DNA of 64,000 bases from Danxiaibacter flavus (lineage in GTDB: Bacteria > Bacteroidota > Bacteroidia > Chitinophagales > Chitinophagaceae), in assembly GCF_041060425.1 (NCBI RefSeq), contig NZ_JAULBC010000012.1, positions 62,001 to 126,000 of the forward strand, given 5' to 3'. This document shows positions 26,351 through 36,500 of the stretch, piece after piece. The translations under genes and the position numbers were made by a program. The notes beneath the pieces were generated by a model. It did not search any database and was not told the DNA's origin. It saw only the letters and a program-made list of their open reading frames with translations. Within the stretch, counting starts at the first letter, position 1. Every line of letters begins with the position of its first letter.

Positions 26351-26591
26351 CAACTAGTGAATAGTGAATGGTCACTGGTGAAGGGCCCAAACAGGCTGCG
26401 TAGGTATAAACTATTCTAGTCAGTATTAACCTCGGAGGTAAGGTCTTATACGCCCTTATATGACTTCTATACAACTGGTGAATAGTGAATGGTCAATGGT
26501 GAAGGGCACAAACTGGCTGAGTAGGGATAAACTACCCTGGTCAGCATTAACCTGGGGTGGTAAGGTCTTACACGCCCTTATATGACTTATA
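26351..26591. repeat. Two tandem 120-base repeats
   Basis: Two direct copies (26351-26471 and 26472-26591) share GTGAATAGTGAATGGTCA, GTGAAGGGC, GGTAAGGTCTTA and CGCCCTTATATGACTT. A related copy in the opposite direction is near 51795-51875. Confidence 0.75.
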
Positions 26592-26790
26592 TGGTTTAAA
26601 AAACTTCGCTTCGGTCAGCTTTAGGCTTTAGGCTTTGGGCTTTAAGCTTTATCAGTTGTTTACAAAGAAACGTTGGCGCCCGACACCTTACTTATATGGT
26701 TTAAAAAACTTCGCTTCGGTCAGCTTTAGGCTTTAAGCTTTATCAGTTGTTTACCAGGAAACGTTGGCGCGGCCGACACTTTACTTATAT
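26592..26790. repeat. Second tandem repeat pair
   Basis: Two copies of roughly 100 bases begin ATGGTTTAAAAAACTTCGCT and end with GAAACGTTGGCGC and CTTACTTATAT. They differ in the number of TTTAGGC/TTTAAGC units (four in the first, two in the second). An opposite-strand copy lies near 51650-51760. Confidence 0.75.
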
Positions 26791-26864
26791 GTTTCAAAAA
26801 ATTCTTCTATGTTTTACAATTGCGGCGTCGCCACCCATCATTTTCAATTTTCCCTTATCAATTT

Positions 26865-29402
26865 TCAATTAGCCCTCGCTCCCTTCATCCTCACCGTTCT
26901 TATCCCAAACACCGGTATCTCACATTCAAACGCCACCTTTTCATTCTTCTCATTTTTAACCTTCTTTGCAACTGTATTATTCAACTCCACTAAATCCACT
27001 TCATCCGCATAACAGTTAAAAGATATTTTATGTGTTAGCTGCTTGCTACCGTTGTTCACCAATCTTACATAAAGATCATCTCCGTTATAATACATCGCCG
27101 AAACTGCAATGCCTGAATCAAGATGCGAAATAAATTCCAATGAATTATTAGCTGTATTGTTGAATGATGCAGTAAGCGGTTCATTCCACTTAATGGTTTC
27201 ATTGTTTAAGTCGGCAGCATCCCATTTGCCTTTGTGCGGTAGCAGCGCATAACGAATGTCCGAAGGGCCATCAACAGTATAATCCCGTCCCCATAAACCC
27301 ACACCCGCGTATTGCATGGTAAGTGCCAGCGGAAAATTTGCGCCGTGGGAATAGCTTGTTACGTGATCAGAAAAGATTGCCATTCCGTAATTGGTCGCAC
27401 CATCTGTAACATCCACCCAATTGTTAATGATGTTGTTTTTAATGCTGTCCCAGCTATTGTAAAATGTATTGCTCAATTTGCTTTCTGTAACATCCAGCGG
27501 TGCATCTTTATATACTTTTTGATGTTGAAGATTTAGTGGAAATGTCGCGATCAGTTTACAAGTGTCATTGTAAAAAGCCTTGTGCAGGTCTGTCAAATTG
27601 AAACCACCTTGTTGTTTGAAGTCTTCGCCAATGCCGTTTCTTCCGGAATATTCCAGGTGCAGGGAGCAGTCAATTAATCGTTCGCCCTGTGTTAAGCGAA
27701 TGGTTTGGATAAATTTTGCATTACTTAATGTGCTTTCTATTTTCAGTCCGATCCTCAAGGGGCCATTTTCAATAATTGTAACCTTTGCGCTTGTTGTTTT
27801 GCTGGTTTTAAAACCGCCGTCAGTATAGAAATTTCCTCTTAGTGTATTAAAGCCGTTTGTGTTGTTGGCATCTACAAAGTCTTTATTGCCCAATGTTTTT
27901 GCAATGAGCTGCTGAATGCGTCCGCCTTCTGCCGGATTGATGACCAGCTTATACAGATCGGTTTCCATGGCAATCGTGCCATCCGGCAATTGCCGAATAA
28001 CTGCGCTGGATCTTGAGTCTGCATGCTTACCTGTTGAGAGCACACTATATCCCAATGCAGGCGCAGAAGCTCTGACAAGTAGCGACCTGGATGAATCATT
28101 TCCGGTAACAAGCTGCGTGTTGTGACTGTTGAAGAGCCCATCCGTAATATGTTTTGTGTCAGCAGGTAATTTAACCTCAACTATTTCGTTCCTGTTAAAT
28201 GCCGTTGCGTTATATACAACAATATTTTGCTGATTTGATGTTGTTTTGTTTAATGCCTGCAGTGAATGCTGAATAATTTTTTCACTAGCGGAGATGGTAT
28301 TGCCGGTCCATACTTTTACATTGTCTGTCCAGGTGCCCCATTTTTGCTTGTTGTAGGGAACAATCCAACAATCGTGATGTTGTGCAAGCATCAGCGTTCG
28401 CCACGCTTCGTCAAACTCCTTTTGAGGATAAGGAACATTTGCATACAGCTTTGCAAGTGCTGCAGCTTTTTCGGCCATCGTGATCTTGTTTTCCGCCTGC
28501 CGCACCTGCTGGGCGATTCGTTGCAAAACCTGCGATCCCCAAACAAGGCTCACTTGTATATCTTCCTGCGAGAGGCGCCAGTCTTCTACGTTTTGTTTTT
28601 TCTCTATCAGGTTAAAATAATCGCGCCAGGTAGTATAACGTGCTGCGGACGTATTTTTCCCCAACCACCGACCGTTCTTCCAGCCGGCATCCTGCAAACA
28701 CATGCCAACCGGATCCGTAATGCCCTGTTGAATGGAGGCATTAATGTAAGCGTGCGAATTGTTCCAGGCCGTTGTTTGCCAGGTAGATTTTTTCTGAAGT
28801 TCTTCGGATGCATAACGTGGCACGGTTAGGATGGAAGTACCATCAGGACCGATCCAGTTCAATGATTCCCCGCCATATGCTCTTACATAACCGCCCCAGC
28901 AGGTATTCGGATTTTTTAATGAGGCGTATTTAAAACCCAGTGATTTCAATATTTGAGGAAGCGCACTTGTGAAGCAGGGCTCTTCGGTGGAATAAGTGGT
29001 GAAAGTAATGCCGGGAAAATGTTCTTTCAGTTTTCGCATGCCATATTGAAATTGCCTGATAATGCTTTCTGCTGAAATATTGTAGAGGTAGCTTTGTCCG
29101 TAAGCAGGGTTAACATATTCGACCGGGTTTTCTGAGTTGTCCAGCAACTTTTGAAACACTGCATAGTTAGATGGATCCTTCAATGCCACGGTATCCCATG
29201 TTTCCGGTTCGATCTCAAGGTTAATCTTCCAATCCTTATAATGCTGCAAGGTATCCGTCATAAATTTGGTGACCCACAAAGGATAGTGACCATAAATGCC
29301 ACCGTGAAAACCATCAACAAAATAACTCGTCTGTGCAGGAAGATTCTTGCAAACGCCGGACAAAAGAAAAACGGACAATAAGGCTCTGTATATTTTTTTC
29401 AC
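26865..29402 (-). CDS. Glycoside hydrolase family 38-like alpha-mannosidase
   Basis: An 845-residue protein with a signal peptide (LLSVFLLSGVCKNLPAQ). The N-terminal third resembles the GH38 catalytic barrel: FVDGFHGGIYGHYP, then YSTEEPCFTSALPQILKSLG and NTCWGGY. The helical middle has the characteristic LAQHHDCWIVPYN (His-His-Asp near 345). The C-terminal half is beta-rich, as in GH38 (ETDLYKLVINPAEGGRIQQL). Family enzymes cleave alpha-linked mannose with retention using a zinc ion and an Asp nucleophile; I could not pin down the nucleophile with certainty because the usual wording differs. It is divergent from the GH2 gene and lies in the same locus as the GH92 mannosidase. Confidence 0.75.
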   Translation of the reverse strand: MKKIYRALLSVFLLSGVCKNLPAQTSYFVDGFHGGIYGHYPLWVTKFMTDTLQHYKDWKINLEIEPETWDTVALKDPSNYAVFQKLLDNSENPVEYVNPAYGQSYLYNISAESIIRQFQYGMRKLKEHFPGITFTTYSTEEPCFTSALPQILKSLGFKYASLKNPNTCWGGYVRAYGGESLNWIGPDGTSILTVPRYASEELQKKSTWQTTAWNNSHAYINASIQQGITDPVGMCLQDAGWKNGRWLGKNTSAARYTTWRDYFNLIEKKQNVEDWRLSQEDIQVSLVWGSQVLQRIAQQVRQAENKITMAEKAAALAKLYANVPYPQKEFDEAWRTLMLAQHHDCWIVPYNKQKWGTWTDNVKVWTGNTISASEKIIQHSLQALNKTTSNQQNIVVYNATAFNRNEIVEVKLPADTKHITDGLFNSHNTQLVTGNDSSRSLLVRASAPALGYSVLSTGKHADSRSSAVIRQLPDGTIAMETDLYKLVINPAEGGRIQQLIAKTLGNKDFVDANNTNGFNTLRGNFYTDGGFKTSKTTSAKVTIIENGPLRIGLKIESTLSNAKFIQTIRLTQGERLIDCSLHLEYSGRNGIGEDFKQQGGFNLTDLHKAFYNDTCKLIATFPLNLQHQKVYKDAPLDVTESKLSNTFYNSWDSIKNNIINNWVDVTDGATNYGMAIFSDHVTSYSHGANFPLALTMQYAGVGLWGRDYTVDGPSDIRYALLPHKGKWDAADLNNETIKWNEPLTASFNNTANNSLEFISHLDSGIAVSAMYYNGDDLYVRLVNNGSKQLTHKISFNCYADEVDLVELNNTVAKKVKNEKNEKVAFECEIPVFGIRTVRMKGARAN

Positions 29403-29662
29403 AAACTTGCTTTAAATAAAAATGGCAGATACCGTTTTTAATGAACCTGGTTGCTTAACGCGTGGGAAAGCAACAGGTTCATGGTAAGCTGCACATTCGT
29501 GAACTGATGTTGTGTTGTTAAGGATCGTTGGCTTATGCGTTCGCCCGCTGTTAAACCGGCTTATAATAGTAACCTTAGGCTCCGTTTTCCTCCATCGCTA
29601 AATTCTTTTTTATGTTTTGAGGTCTGCGGATAATTAAGTGACTATCTGGAAACAATTTTTTA
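29403..29662. promoter_or_regulatory. Divergent intergenic region between GH38 and GH2 genes
   Basis: 260 bases that must carry promoters for both directions. A near-match to the -7 element (TATGTTTTG) lies near 29611 on the plus strand. No confident operator or hairpin was found. Confidence 0.3.
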
Positions 29663-32590
29663 GTGATGGCATTTAAAACGGAAATGCTCCTGATCTTTTT
29701 GACCGGAGCAATGTATGCGCACGCACAGCAGAAGATTTCTCTGAACAGTGATAATAAAGAAGTTCAGTGGAAGGTGAAACCGCAGGATGAAGTAAGAACT
29801 GATAGCGTGAAAATGTATACCACGAGTTATAGTGATGGCAATTGGGTGAATGCGGTTGTGCCCGGAACGGTGTTTACTTCTTATGTAAATGTTGGGGTTG
29901 AAAAAGATCCGAATTACGGCGATAATATTTACCAGGTCGATAAATCTAAATACAATAAAAACTTTTGGTACAGAACAACTTTTGCTGTCCCCGTTGCCAA
30001 TAGCGATAAGCAGATCTGGCTGAATTTTGAAGGCATTAACCGCAAGGGCGAAATATTTCTGAACGGTGTTCGTTTAGGCTTGCTTGATGGTTTTATGCAT
30101 CGCGGCAAATTCAATATAACCGGCATAGTAAAAAAGAATGAACAAAATATATTGGCTGTGCTTGTGCAATATCCGCCGTTACCAATAGCGAATCACCAGA
30201 GCCCTACCTACATTTCGGGTGATGGCTGGGATTGGATGCCCTCTGTTCCTGGTTTATTATCGGGTATTACAGATGATGTATATCTGGCTGTTACAGGTGG
30301 TGTTACCGTGGTTGATCCCTGGATCCGCACAACTGTTCCTTCAAAAGATAAGGGGATCATCCATTTGAAATTTGATCTAACAAACGCCGGGGCAAAGGAT
30401 GAAAAAGGCGAATGTATTGTAACGATTAATCCTGGCAACATTCGGTTGCATAAAAAAGTGGACATCAAATCAGGACAGACAATTAATGTGAGTTTTGATT
30501 CTACCCATTATAAAGATCTTGTTATTAACCATCCGAAACTTTGGTGGCCGAATGGATATGGCGAACCCAACCTGTATACCTGCGATCTAAAATATGTTGC
30601 CGGAAACGATACTTCAGACAGCAAGCGGATCAACTTCGGAATAAGAGAATACAGCTATGATACAGCCGGAAGTGTATTTCATATCTATGTTAACGGAGAA
30701 CGCATTTATGTAAAAGGCGGCAACTGGGGCATGAGTGAATATTTACTGCGTTGTCGCGGGGAAGAGTATGATACAAAAGTAAAGTTGCACAAAGAAATGA
30801 ACATGAACATGATCCGCAATTGGATCGGTTCTGTTACAGATGAAGAATTTTATGATGCCTGTGACAAATATGGCATGCTGGTATGGGATGATTTCTGGTT
30901 AAACTCTCATCCCAATCTTCCGGATGATATAATGGCTTTTAACCTGAATGCGGTGGAAAAGATCAAGCGACTGCGTAACCATCCGGGCATAGCCGTATGG
31001 TGCGGCGACAATGAAGGTTATCCCTTGCCGCCGCTAAACGGTTGGTTACGTGAAAATGTAAAAACGTTTGATAACGGCGACAGATGGTATCAGCCCAATT
31101 CGCATAGTGATGCCCTGACTGGCAGTGGGCCCTGGGCGAATTTTCCTGCGGACTGGTATTTCACAAAATATCCCGGTGGCTTTGGAGGAAACAGGGGTTG
31201 GGGATTCCGCACAGAAATAGGCACAGCGGTATTTACAACATTTGAAAGCTTTAAGAAATTTATGCCGGAGAAAGACTGGTGGCCGAGAAATGACATGTGG
31301 GACAAACATTTCTTTGGCAAATCTGCCGCGAATGGTGGTCCGGATATTTATGAGAGATCGTTAAACGCGCGTTATGGCAAAGCTACCGGTATCGAAGATT
31401 TCTGCCGTAAAGCACAGCTTCTGAATATTGAAACGAATAAGGCATTGTTTGAAGGCTGGCTGCACAATATGTGGAACGATGCTTCCGGCGTAATGACCTG
31501 GATGAGCCAGTCTGCCTATCCTTCCTTTGTGTGGCAGACATACGATTATTACTACGACCTTAATGGCGCTTATTGGGGAGTGAAAAAAGCTTGTGAGCCG
31601 GTTCACATACAGATGAATCCTGCCGACAACGCGGTGAATGTAATTAATACGACTTGTGAAAGCCTCAGTGACCTTACCGCTGAGGCGCGGGTATATAATA
31701 TGGATGGAACGGTGCAGGAAAAGTATTCAAAGAGCCTGGCTGTACGCGCTCCCTCAAATGCATCCACGCCTTGCTTTAAAGTAGATTTTTTGATGGATAA
31801 CCTGGCTTACAGAAAGACTGTTGTGGCATCATCTTCTCCCGGCGACTTTGAGCCTGCGGAATGCATTGTGGACAACAACACTTCCAGCCGCTGGGCCAGC
31901 AGATCAAATGATAACGAGTGGATTTATGTTGATCTTGGTCAGCCGACGGAAGTAGGAAGCGTTGTATTGAATTGGGAGACGGCTTATGCCAAAGTCTATA
32001 AACTACAGATAGCTACTGATACTACAAACTGGCAGGATGTTTATGCAACAACAGATGGCAAGGGCGGAACAGAGACAATTAAGATTAAGCCGGTAACTGC
32101 GCGGTACATTAAAATGCTTGGCATAAAAAGAGCAACGCAATGGGGTTATTCTTTGTATGAAATGCAGGTGTTTAGCAGCAAAAAAGTTGAAAGTGGTTTG
32201 TCTGCCGTACATTTTGTCAAACTTTCTCTTAAGAACAAAAAAGGACATTTATTAAGTGATAATTTCTACTGGCGCAGTACCAGGCCGAATGATTATACAG
32301 CTTTAAACGCTTTGCCCAAAGCAACCGTAAAAGTCTCGACAAGTATTTTAAAATCAAGCGGTAAAGCCGTTATATTGGCAACAGTAGCCAATTCAAATAA
32401 AGCCGTTGCATTTGCAGTGCATGTACAGGCAGTGAGAAAAAGTGATGGTGAAAGAATTTTCCCTGCGGTGATGAACGACAATTACTTCACACTTTTAAAG
32501 GGAGAAAGTAAAACCGTTACGATTGAGTTTGACGAGAAGCTATTGGGTAATGGAGAATACAGCATTGTTGCAGAACCTTATAATAAATAG
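29663..32590 (+). CDS. GH2 family glycosidase with discoidin domain (beta-mannosidase or exo-beta-glucosaminidase type)
   Basis: A 975-residue exported protein (signal LLIFLTGAMYAHAQQ). The N-terminal sugar-binding and Ig-like domains (FWYRTTFAV, WLNFEGINRKGEIFLNG, WWPNGYGEPNLY) are followed by the catalytic barrel. The acid/base is probably E451 in AVWCGDNEGYP and the nucleophile E518 in GFRTEIGT. An F5/8 type C (discoidin) domain is inserted at about 713-836 (ECIVDNNTSSRWASRSNDNEW, YVDLGQPTEVGSV), likely for glycan binding. A final Ig-like domain follows. The arrangement fits the mannosidase/exo-glucosaminidase branch of GH2; which substrate is used cannot be read. In this locus a beta-mannosidase on the Man-beta-GlcNAc link of N-glycans is plausible. 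Confidence 0.88.
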   Translation: MMAFKTEMLLIFLTGAMYAHAQQKISLNSDNKEVQWKVKPQDEVRTDSVKMYTTSYSDGNWVNAVVPGTVFTSYVNVGVEKDPNYGDNIYQVDKSKYNKNFWYRTTFAVPVANSDKQIWLNFEGINRKGEIFLNGVRLGLLDGFMHRGKFNITGIVKKNEQNILAVLVQYPPLPIANHQSPTYISGDGWDWMPSVPGLLSGITDDVYLAVTGGVTVVDPWIRTTVPSKDKGIIHLKFDLTNAGAKDEKGECIVTINPGNIRLHKKVDIKSGQTINVSFDSTHYKDLVINHPKLWWPNGYGEPNLYTCDLKYVAGNDTSDSKRINFGIREYSYDTAGSVFHIYVNGERIYVKGGNWGMSEYLLRCRGEEYDTKVKLHKEMNMNMIRNWIGSVTDEEFYDACDKYGMLVWDDFWLNSHPNLPDDIMAFNLNAVEKIKRLRNHPGIAVWCGDNEGYPLPPLNGWLRENVKTFDNGDRWYQPNSHSDALTGSGPWANFPADWYFTKYPGGFGGNRGWGFRTEIGTAVFTTFESFKKFMPEKDWWPRNDMWDKHFFGKSAANGGPDIYERSLNARYGKATGIEDFCRKAQLLNIETNKALFEGWLHNMWNDASGVMTWMSQSAYPSFVWQTYDYYYDLNGAYWGVKKACEPVHIQMNPADNAVNVINTTCESLSDLTAEARVYNMDGTVQEKYSKSLAVRAPSNASTPCFKVDFLMDNLAYRKTVVASSSPGDFEPAECIVDNNTSSRWASRSNDNEWIYVDLGQPTEVGSVVLNWETAYAKVYKLQIATDTTNWQDVYATTDGKGGTETIKIKPVTARYIKMLGIKRATQWGYSLYEMQVFSSKKVESGLSAVHFVKLSLKNKKGHLLSDNFYWRSTRPNDYTALNALPKATVKVSTSILKSSGKAVILATVANSNKAVAFAVHVQAVRKSDGERIFPAVMNDNYFTLLKGESKTVTIEFDEKLLGNGEYSIVAEPYNK

Positions 32591-32602
32591 GCGTTGTACC
32601 CT

Positions 32603-32630
32603 CTGCGGAACCTCCAGGTTCCGCAGTTTT
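32603..32630 (+). terminator. Hairpin after GH2 gene
   Basis: CTGCGGAACCT pairs with AGGTTCCGCAG around two bases, followed by TTTT. It lies 12 bases after the stop and is part of a repeat family with CTCCAGG. Confidence 0.5.
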
Positions 32631-32636
32631 ACTGCA

Positions 32637-32718
32637 TCGCCTCAGGCGATATAACTAATCGCTGCAAGCGATAAAATAATCCCGCGAAGCCTGGAGGCTT
32701 AGCGGAGCGGTAGAGCGC
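32637..32718. repeat. CTCCAGG/GCGAT hairpin repeat
   Basis: Contains GCCTCAGGCGAT, ATCGCTGCAAGCGAT and GAAGCCTGGAGGCTTAGCGG, ending GGTAGAGCGC. Related copies: 13852-13908, 51517-51570 and 60724-60780. Confidence 0.6.
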
Positions 32719-32821
32719 CTGGCTTGTGTGCGAATTAGTCATTTATCCGGTGGCATGCTCTGTGTAACTCAGTGCCTTCTCCGTGAAACTCTGTGTAACT
32801 GTATCCTTTGGCTTCTTCATC

Positions 32822-33571
32822 TTATCCCCGCAAATACTCCGAAGGCATCATTCCAAATTGCTTCTCAAAATTTTTGCTGAAAATTTTAGGGGAGCTGTAG
32901 CCTACTATTTCAGATACTTCATTCACATTATGACCAGCACTCATTAATTCCGCAGCCTTTTTCAAACGTGTAAGATTAATCAGGTCATTGGGCGTAAGAT
33001 CTGAGATGGCATTAATCTTTCTATAGAAAGTTGGCCGGCTCATGTTCATATACTTTGCCAGGCGATCCACATCCAGTTCGGTGTCCTGCAAATGCTCAAT
33101 GATCACCTGGTTGACTCTATCCAAAAAACGTTCATCAGACTTAGTGTGTGCAATCGTTTTTAAATGGGCCAGCGGTGAGTTGGCAAAATAGGCTTTGATC
33201 TTGTTGCGGTTAGCCAGCAGGCTGCTTATCTGCATTTTTAAATGCTTAGGAGAAAAGGGCTTTTCGATATATACATCCGCCCCAAGTTCCAATCCTTCCA
33301 GCTTTGCCTGTAAGGTATTTTTTGCCGTTAATAAAATGCAGGGCAAATGACTCAGTTCCACATCAGATTTAATCAGTTTACAAAATTCAAAGCCATCCAT
33401 TACCGGCATCATTACGTCACTCACAATAAGATCAACCATTTCATGACGCAACAGATCCAGCGCTTCTTTACCGTTCCTGGTTTTAAGAATGGTGTAGCTA
33501 TCGTCTAAGTTACTTTCAATAAAATCCAGGATCTCTTCATTGTCCTCTACCAGCAATATGATCGGTTGCAT
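32822..33571 (-). CDS. Response regulator with AraC-type DNA-binding domain
   Basis: A 249-residue protein. Residues 1-120 are a receiver: acidic pair E9/D10 (LLVEDNEE), phospho-acceptor D52 (DLIVSDVMMPVMDGFE), Thr in LLTAK and the Lys in YIEKPF. Residues 150-249 form an AraC/XylS helix-turn-helix domain (LDVDRLAKYMNMSRPTFYRKI, EIVGYSSPKIFSKNFEKQFG, PSEYLRG). The gene starts 6 bases after the sensor kinase stop, so they form an operon. In most Bacteroidota these parts are fused into one hybrid protein; here they are separate. It likely activates the glycan-utilisation genes around it. Confidence 0.93.
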   Translation of the reverse strand: MQPIILLVEDNEEILDFIESNLDDSYTILKTRNGKEALDLLRHEMVDLIVSDVMMPVMDGFEFCKLIKSDVELSHLPCILLTAKNTLQAKLEGLELGADVYIEKPFSPKHLKMQISSLLANRNKIKAYFANSPLAHLKTIAHTKSDERFLDRVNQVIIEHLQDTELDVDRLAKYMNMSRPTFYRKINAISDLTPNDLINLTRLKKAAELMSAGHNVNEVSEIVGYSSPKIFSKNFEKQFGMMPSEYLRG

Positions 33572-33577
33572 GTTTTT

Positions 33578-36500
33578 CTATTTATGATTATCTCCCTGGT
33601 GTACAGGCAGCGTCAAAATAAATACATTCATTTCAATTGACGAACGGTCCAGAATAAGTGTTCCTCCATGCATTTCTGCAAGCGATCTGCTCAACGTCAG
33701 GCCGATCCCCGTTCCGGCATTATTGGAAGTCTCTTTTATACGGTAAAAGCTTTGGAAGATAAGGTCCTTGTTCTCATCCGGGATAAGAAAGCCGTCGTTA
33801 CTAAAGATAATGCTGTAAGCGTCCTTTTGAGGATTGGCATATTCAAGTGTTATCGCCGCTTTGCTGCCTGCATATTTGATTGCGTTATCCATCAGGTTGC
33901 TGAATATCTTATTGAGTGCTTCCTCATCAGCTTCGGCCCACAAGTCGTCTACATAATTAAATTCAACTGTAATTTTTCTCTTCTCAGCGATTGGTTTAAA
34001 CCGGATATAATGATCATGCAGTAAAGCAGAGACATTTGTTCGTGCAAAATTCAGATGAAAACCATTCTGCTCTATCTTTCTAAAGTCCAGCAACTGATTT
34101 GCAAGCTGCATTAATCTTTCAGTATTTCTACTCATCAGTTCGACACTTTTCTTTATTGCAGGCAACTCGTCAATCTGGTCCATGATGTTTTCCATCGGTC
34201 CTTTTATCAACGTCAGGGGTGTTTTAATTTCGTGTGCCACATTGGTGAAGAAGTTCAGCTTATCCTCATAATTTTCCTTTTCCTTTTCATAAGCCAGCTT
34301 TTCCAACCTGCGTTTGTTTCTTGCGCGCGACCTGTCTATAAAGAATTTTATCACAAAGAATATAATGAGCAAAGAAGCCACTACGTATAAGGTATAAGCC
34401 CACCATGTTTGCCAGAACTGTGGAAGGATTTCAATCTCAAGCGTGGTGTAATTATCCATCGCATTTTTATCATCCAGGCTCTTTACAATAAATGTGTACT
34501 TACCTGGTGGTAGTTCGGTGAAGTATGCTTTACGATTGGTAGTTAAATAGGTCCAGCCCTTATCCAGTCCTTCCAGTTTATACGCATAAGCCATCCTGGA
34601 GGGCGCACTGAAATTGAGTGCGGCAAAATCAATACTGAATGATGCCTGGTTGTGCCTGAGCACTAACTTTTTTGTAAAGCTGATGGACTGTGTTAATGGC
34701 GAATGGTCTTTAGCAATGCCCAGTTCTTTATTATACACCTGGAATCCTGTAATGTACACGGGCGGAATAAAGGCATTGCTTGTGATTGAATCGGGGTTAA
34801 AACTCACCATACCTTTTACACTGCCAAAATACATGTTGCCTGCATCGTCTTTGCATGCTGATCTGTAATTAAACTGATCTGTTAGCAAACCTTGCGATTG
34901 GGTAAATATTTTAACGTCTTTGGTGGCTGGCGTAAATCGCGCAAGCCCTTTTGAAGTGCTCAGCCACAAATTGTTTTTATTGTCTTCCAGTATAGCGCAG
35001 ATCACGTCAGCAGGTAGACCATCACGTGAAGTAACGATCTTTAGTGCATGCGTTTCCGGCCGATAACGGCAAAGTCCGCCTTCCGTTGCAAACCAGATCA
35101 CAGAATCCTTATCGCAATAAATGTAGTTGATAATATTGCTGGCAATGGACTGATTGTTATTTACTGAAAAGTAAAAATGATCGGACTTGCCGGTCGCGAC
35201 GTTATAAACATACACGCCGTCACCATAAGTGCCACCCCAGATATTGCCTTTCTTATCCTCACACAGGGCACGGAAAAATGCCTTCGGTAATGCTGTTATT
35301 CTTTCAAAATTGTTTTTCGCAGGCAGGTAACGGTATGCGCCTTTGTCGGTGGCTACAATTATATCTCCATTGCTTGCTTTTAACATCGCGCAGATGAAAT
35401 TGCTGCCGATGGAAGAATTAACGGTATTGTAGTTATGCAGGCGCTTTCCGTTCTTGTCAAGAATGTCAAGCCCGTGTAGGTATGTTCCCGCCCATACGGT
35501 GTCGCCACTAACCAACATGCCGTGTATATTGGAATATGAAACACTCTGTTTATTTGTTTCTGGTTTGAAGTTGATAAAAATGCCGGTTGCAGGATCATAT
35601 TTGTTCAACCCGCCATCTTCCGTTCCTATCCATAAATTATTGTATTTATCGCGATGCATTTCGCTAACCGCATTGCCACTGATTGAATTGCTGTCTGTTT
35701 TGGGAAAATATTTTTTAAAGACAATTTCCTGTTTTGGATAATAATTTACGCCGCCGAAATACGTGCCTGCCCAAATGCCTCCCTGCTTATCGCGCCACAG
35801 TGTGTGCACAATATCATCGGACAAAGAATATGGATCATTGTAATTTTTTCTCAGGTTGGAATATGTACCTGTTGCAATATTTAAAATATAGATGCCCGAT
35901 TGTGTGGCGATCCAGTAAGTGTTTTTGTCAATGGCAAGTATATCGCGGACAATGATGTCTGTTTTGTCCGCATTTAAAGTCAGGATGTCTTTATATATGC
36001 CGGTCTTTGTATCCAGCAGTTTTAGGCCCTGGTTGTATGTGCCCACCAGCAGCTGTCCGTTATCCAGTTCATAAATCGACTGGATCCATTTGGACACCGC
36101 ATAGCCGGATTTATTGAACATGTCGTAAACAACATCAAATGTATCTTTCTGTGCATTGTATTTTTCAACAACTCCTGCAGAGGTACATACCCAAAGGCTT
36201 TTATCTTTTAATATATTGTAGGATGTAACTTCTTTGTTAACAACAAAACGCTTTAGTTTTTTTGTTTTCTTGTTGAAGCGGTACAATGTGTAAAGCGTAA
36301 TATAATATACATCATCGCCTTCCACTTTAACGGAAAGAACGGAAACGTTGCCTGCCTGTTTGAATTGGGTGAAGCTTTCTGTGAGCTCATCAAATATGAA
36401 CAATCCCTTTTCTGTACCAACCCAGATCTTTTTATCGCTGTCTTCCGAGATGCACATGATGGCATTGCTGCCAATGCTATTCTTGTTGCCGGGATCGTTT

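Noticed and set aside
26351..26790. Tandem direct repeats as a CRISPR array
   Set aside because: Only two copies of each unit, units around 100-120 bases, no short repeats with unique spacers and no cas genes.
32695..32730. tRNA-like stretch (GCGGAGCGGTAGAGCGC)
   Set aside because: It lacks the anticodon and T arms and is part of a dispersed repeat also seen at 60724 and 51517.
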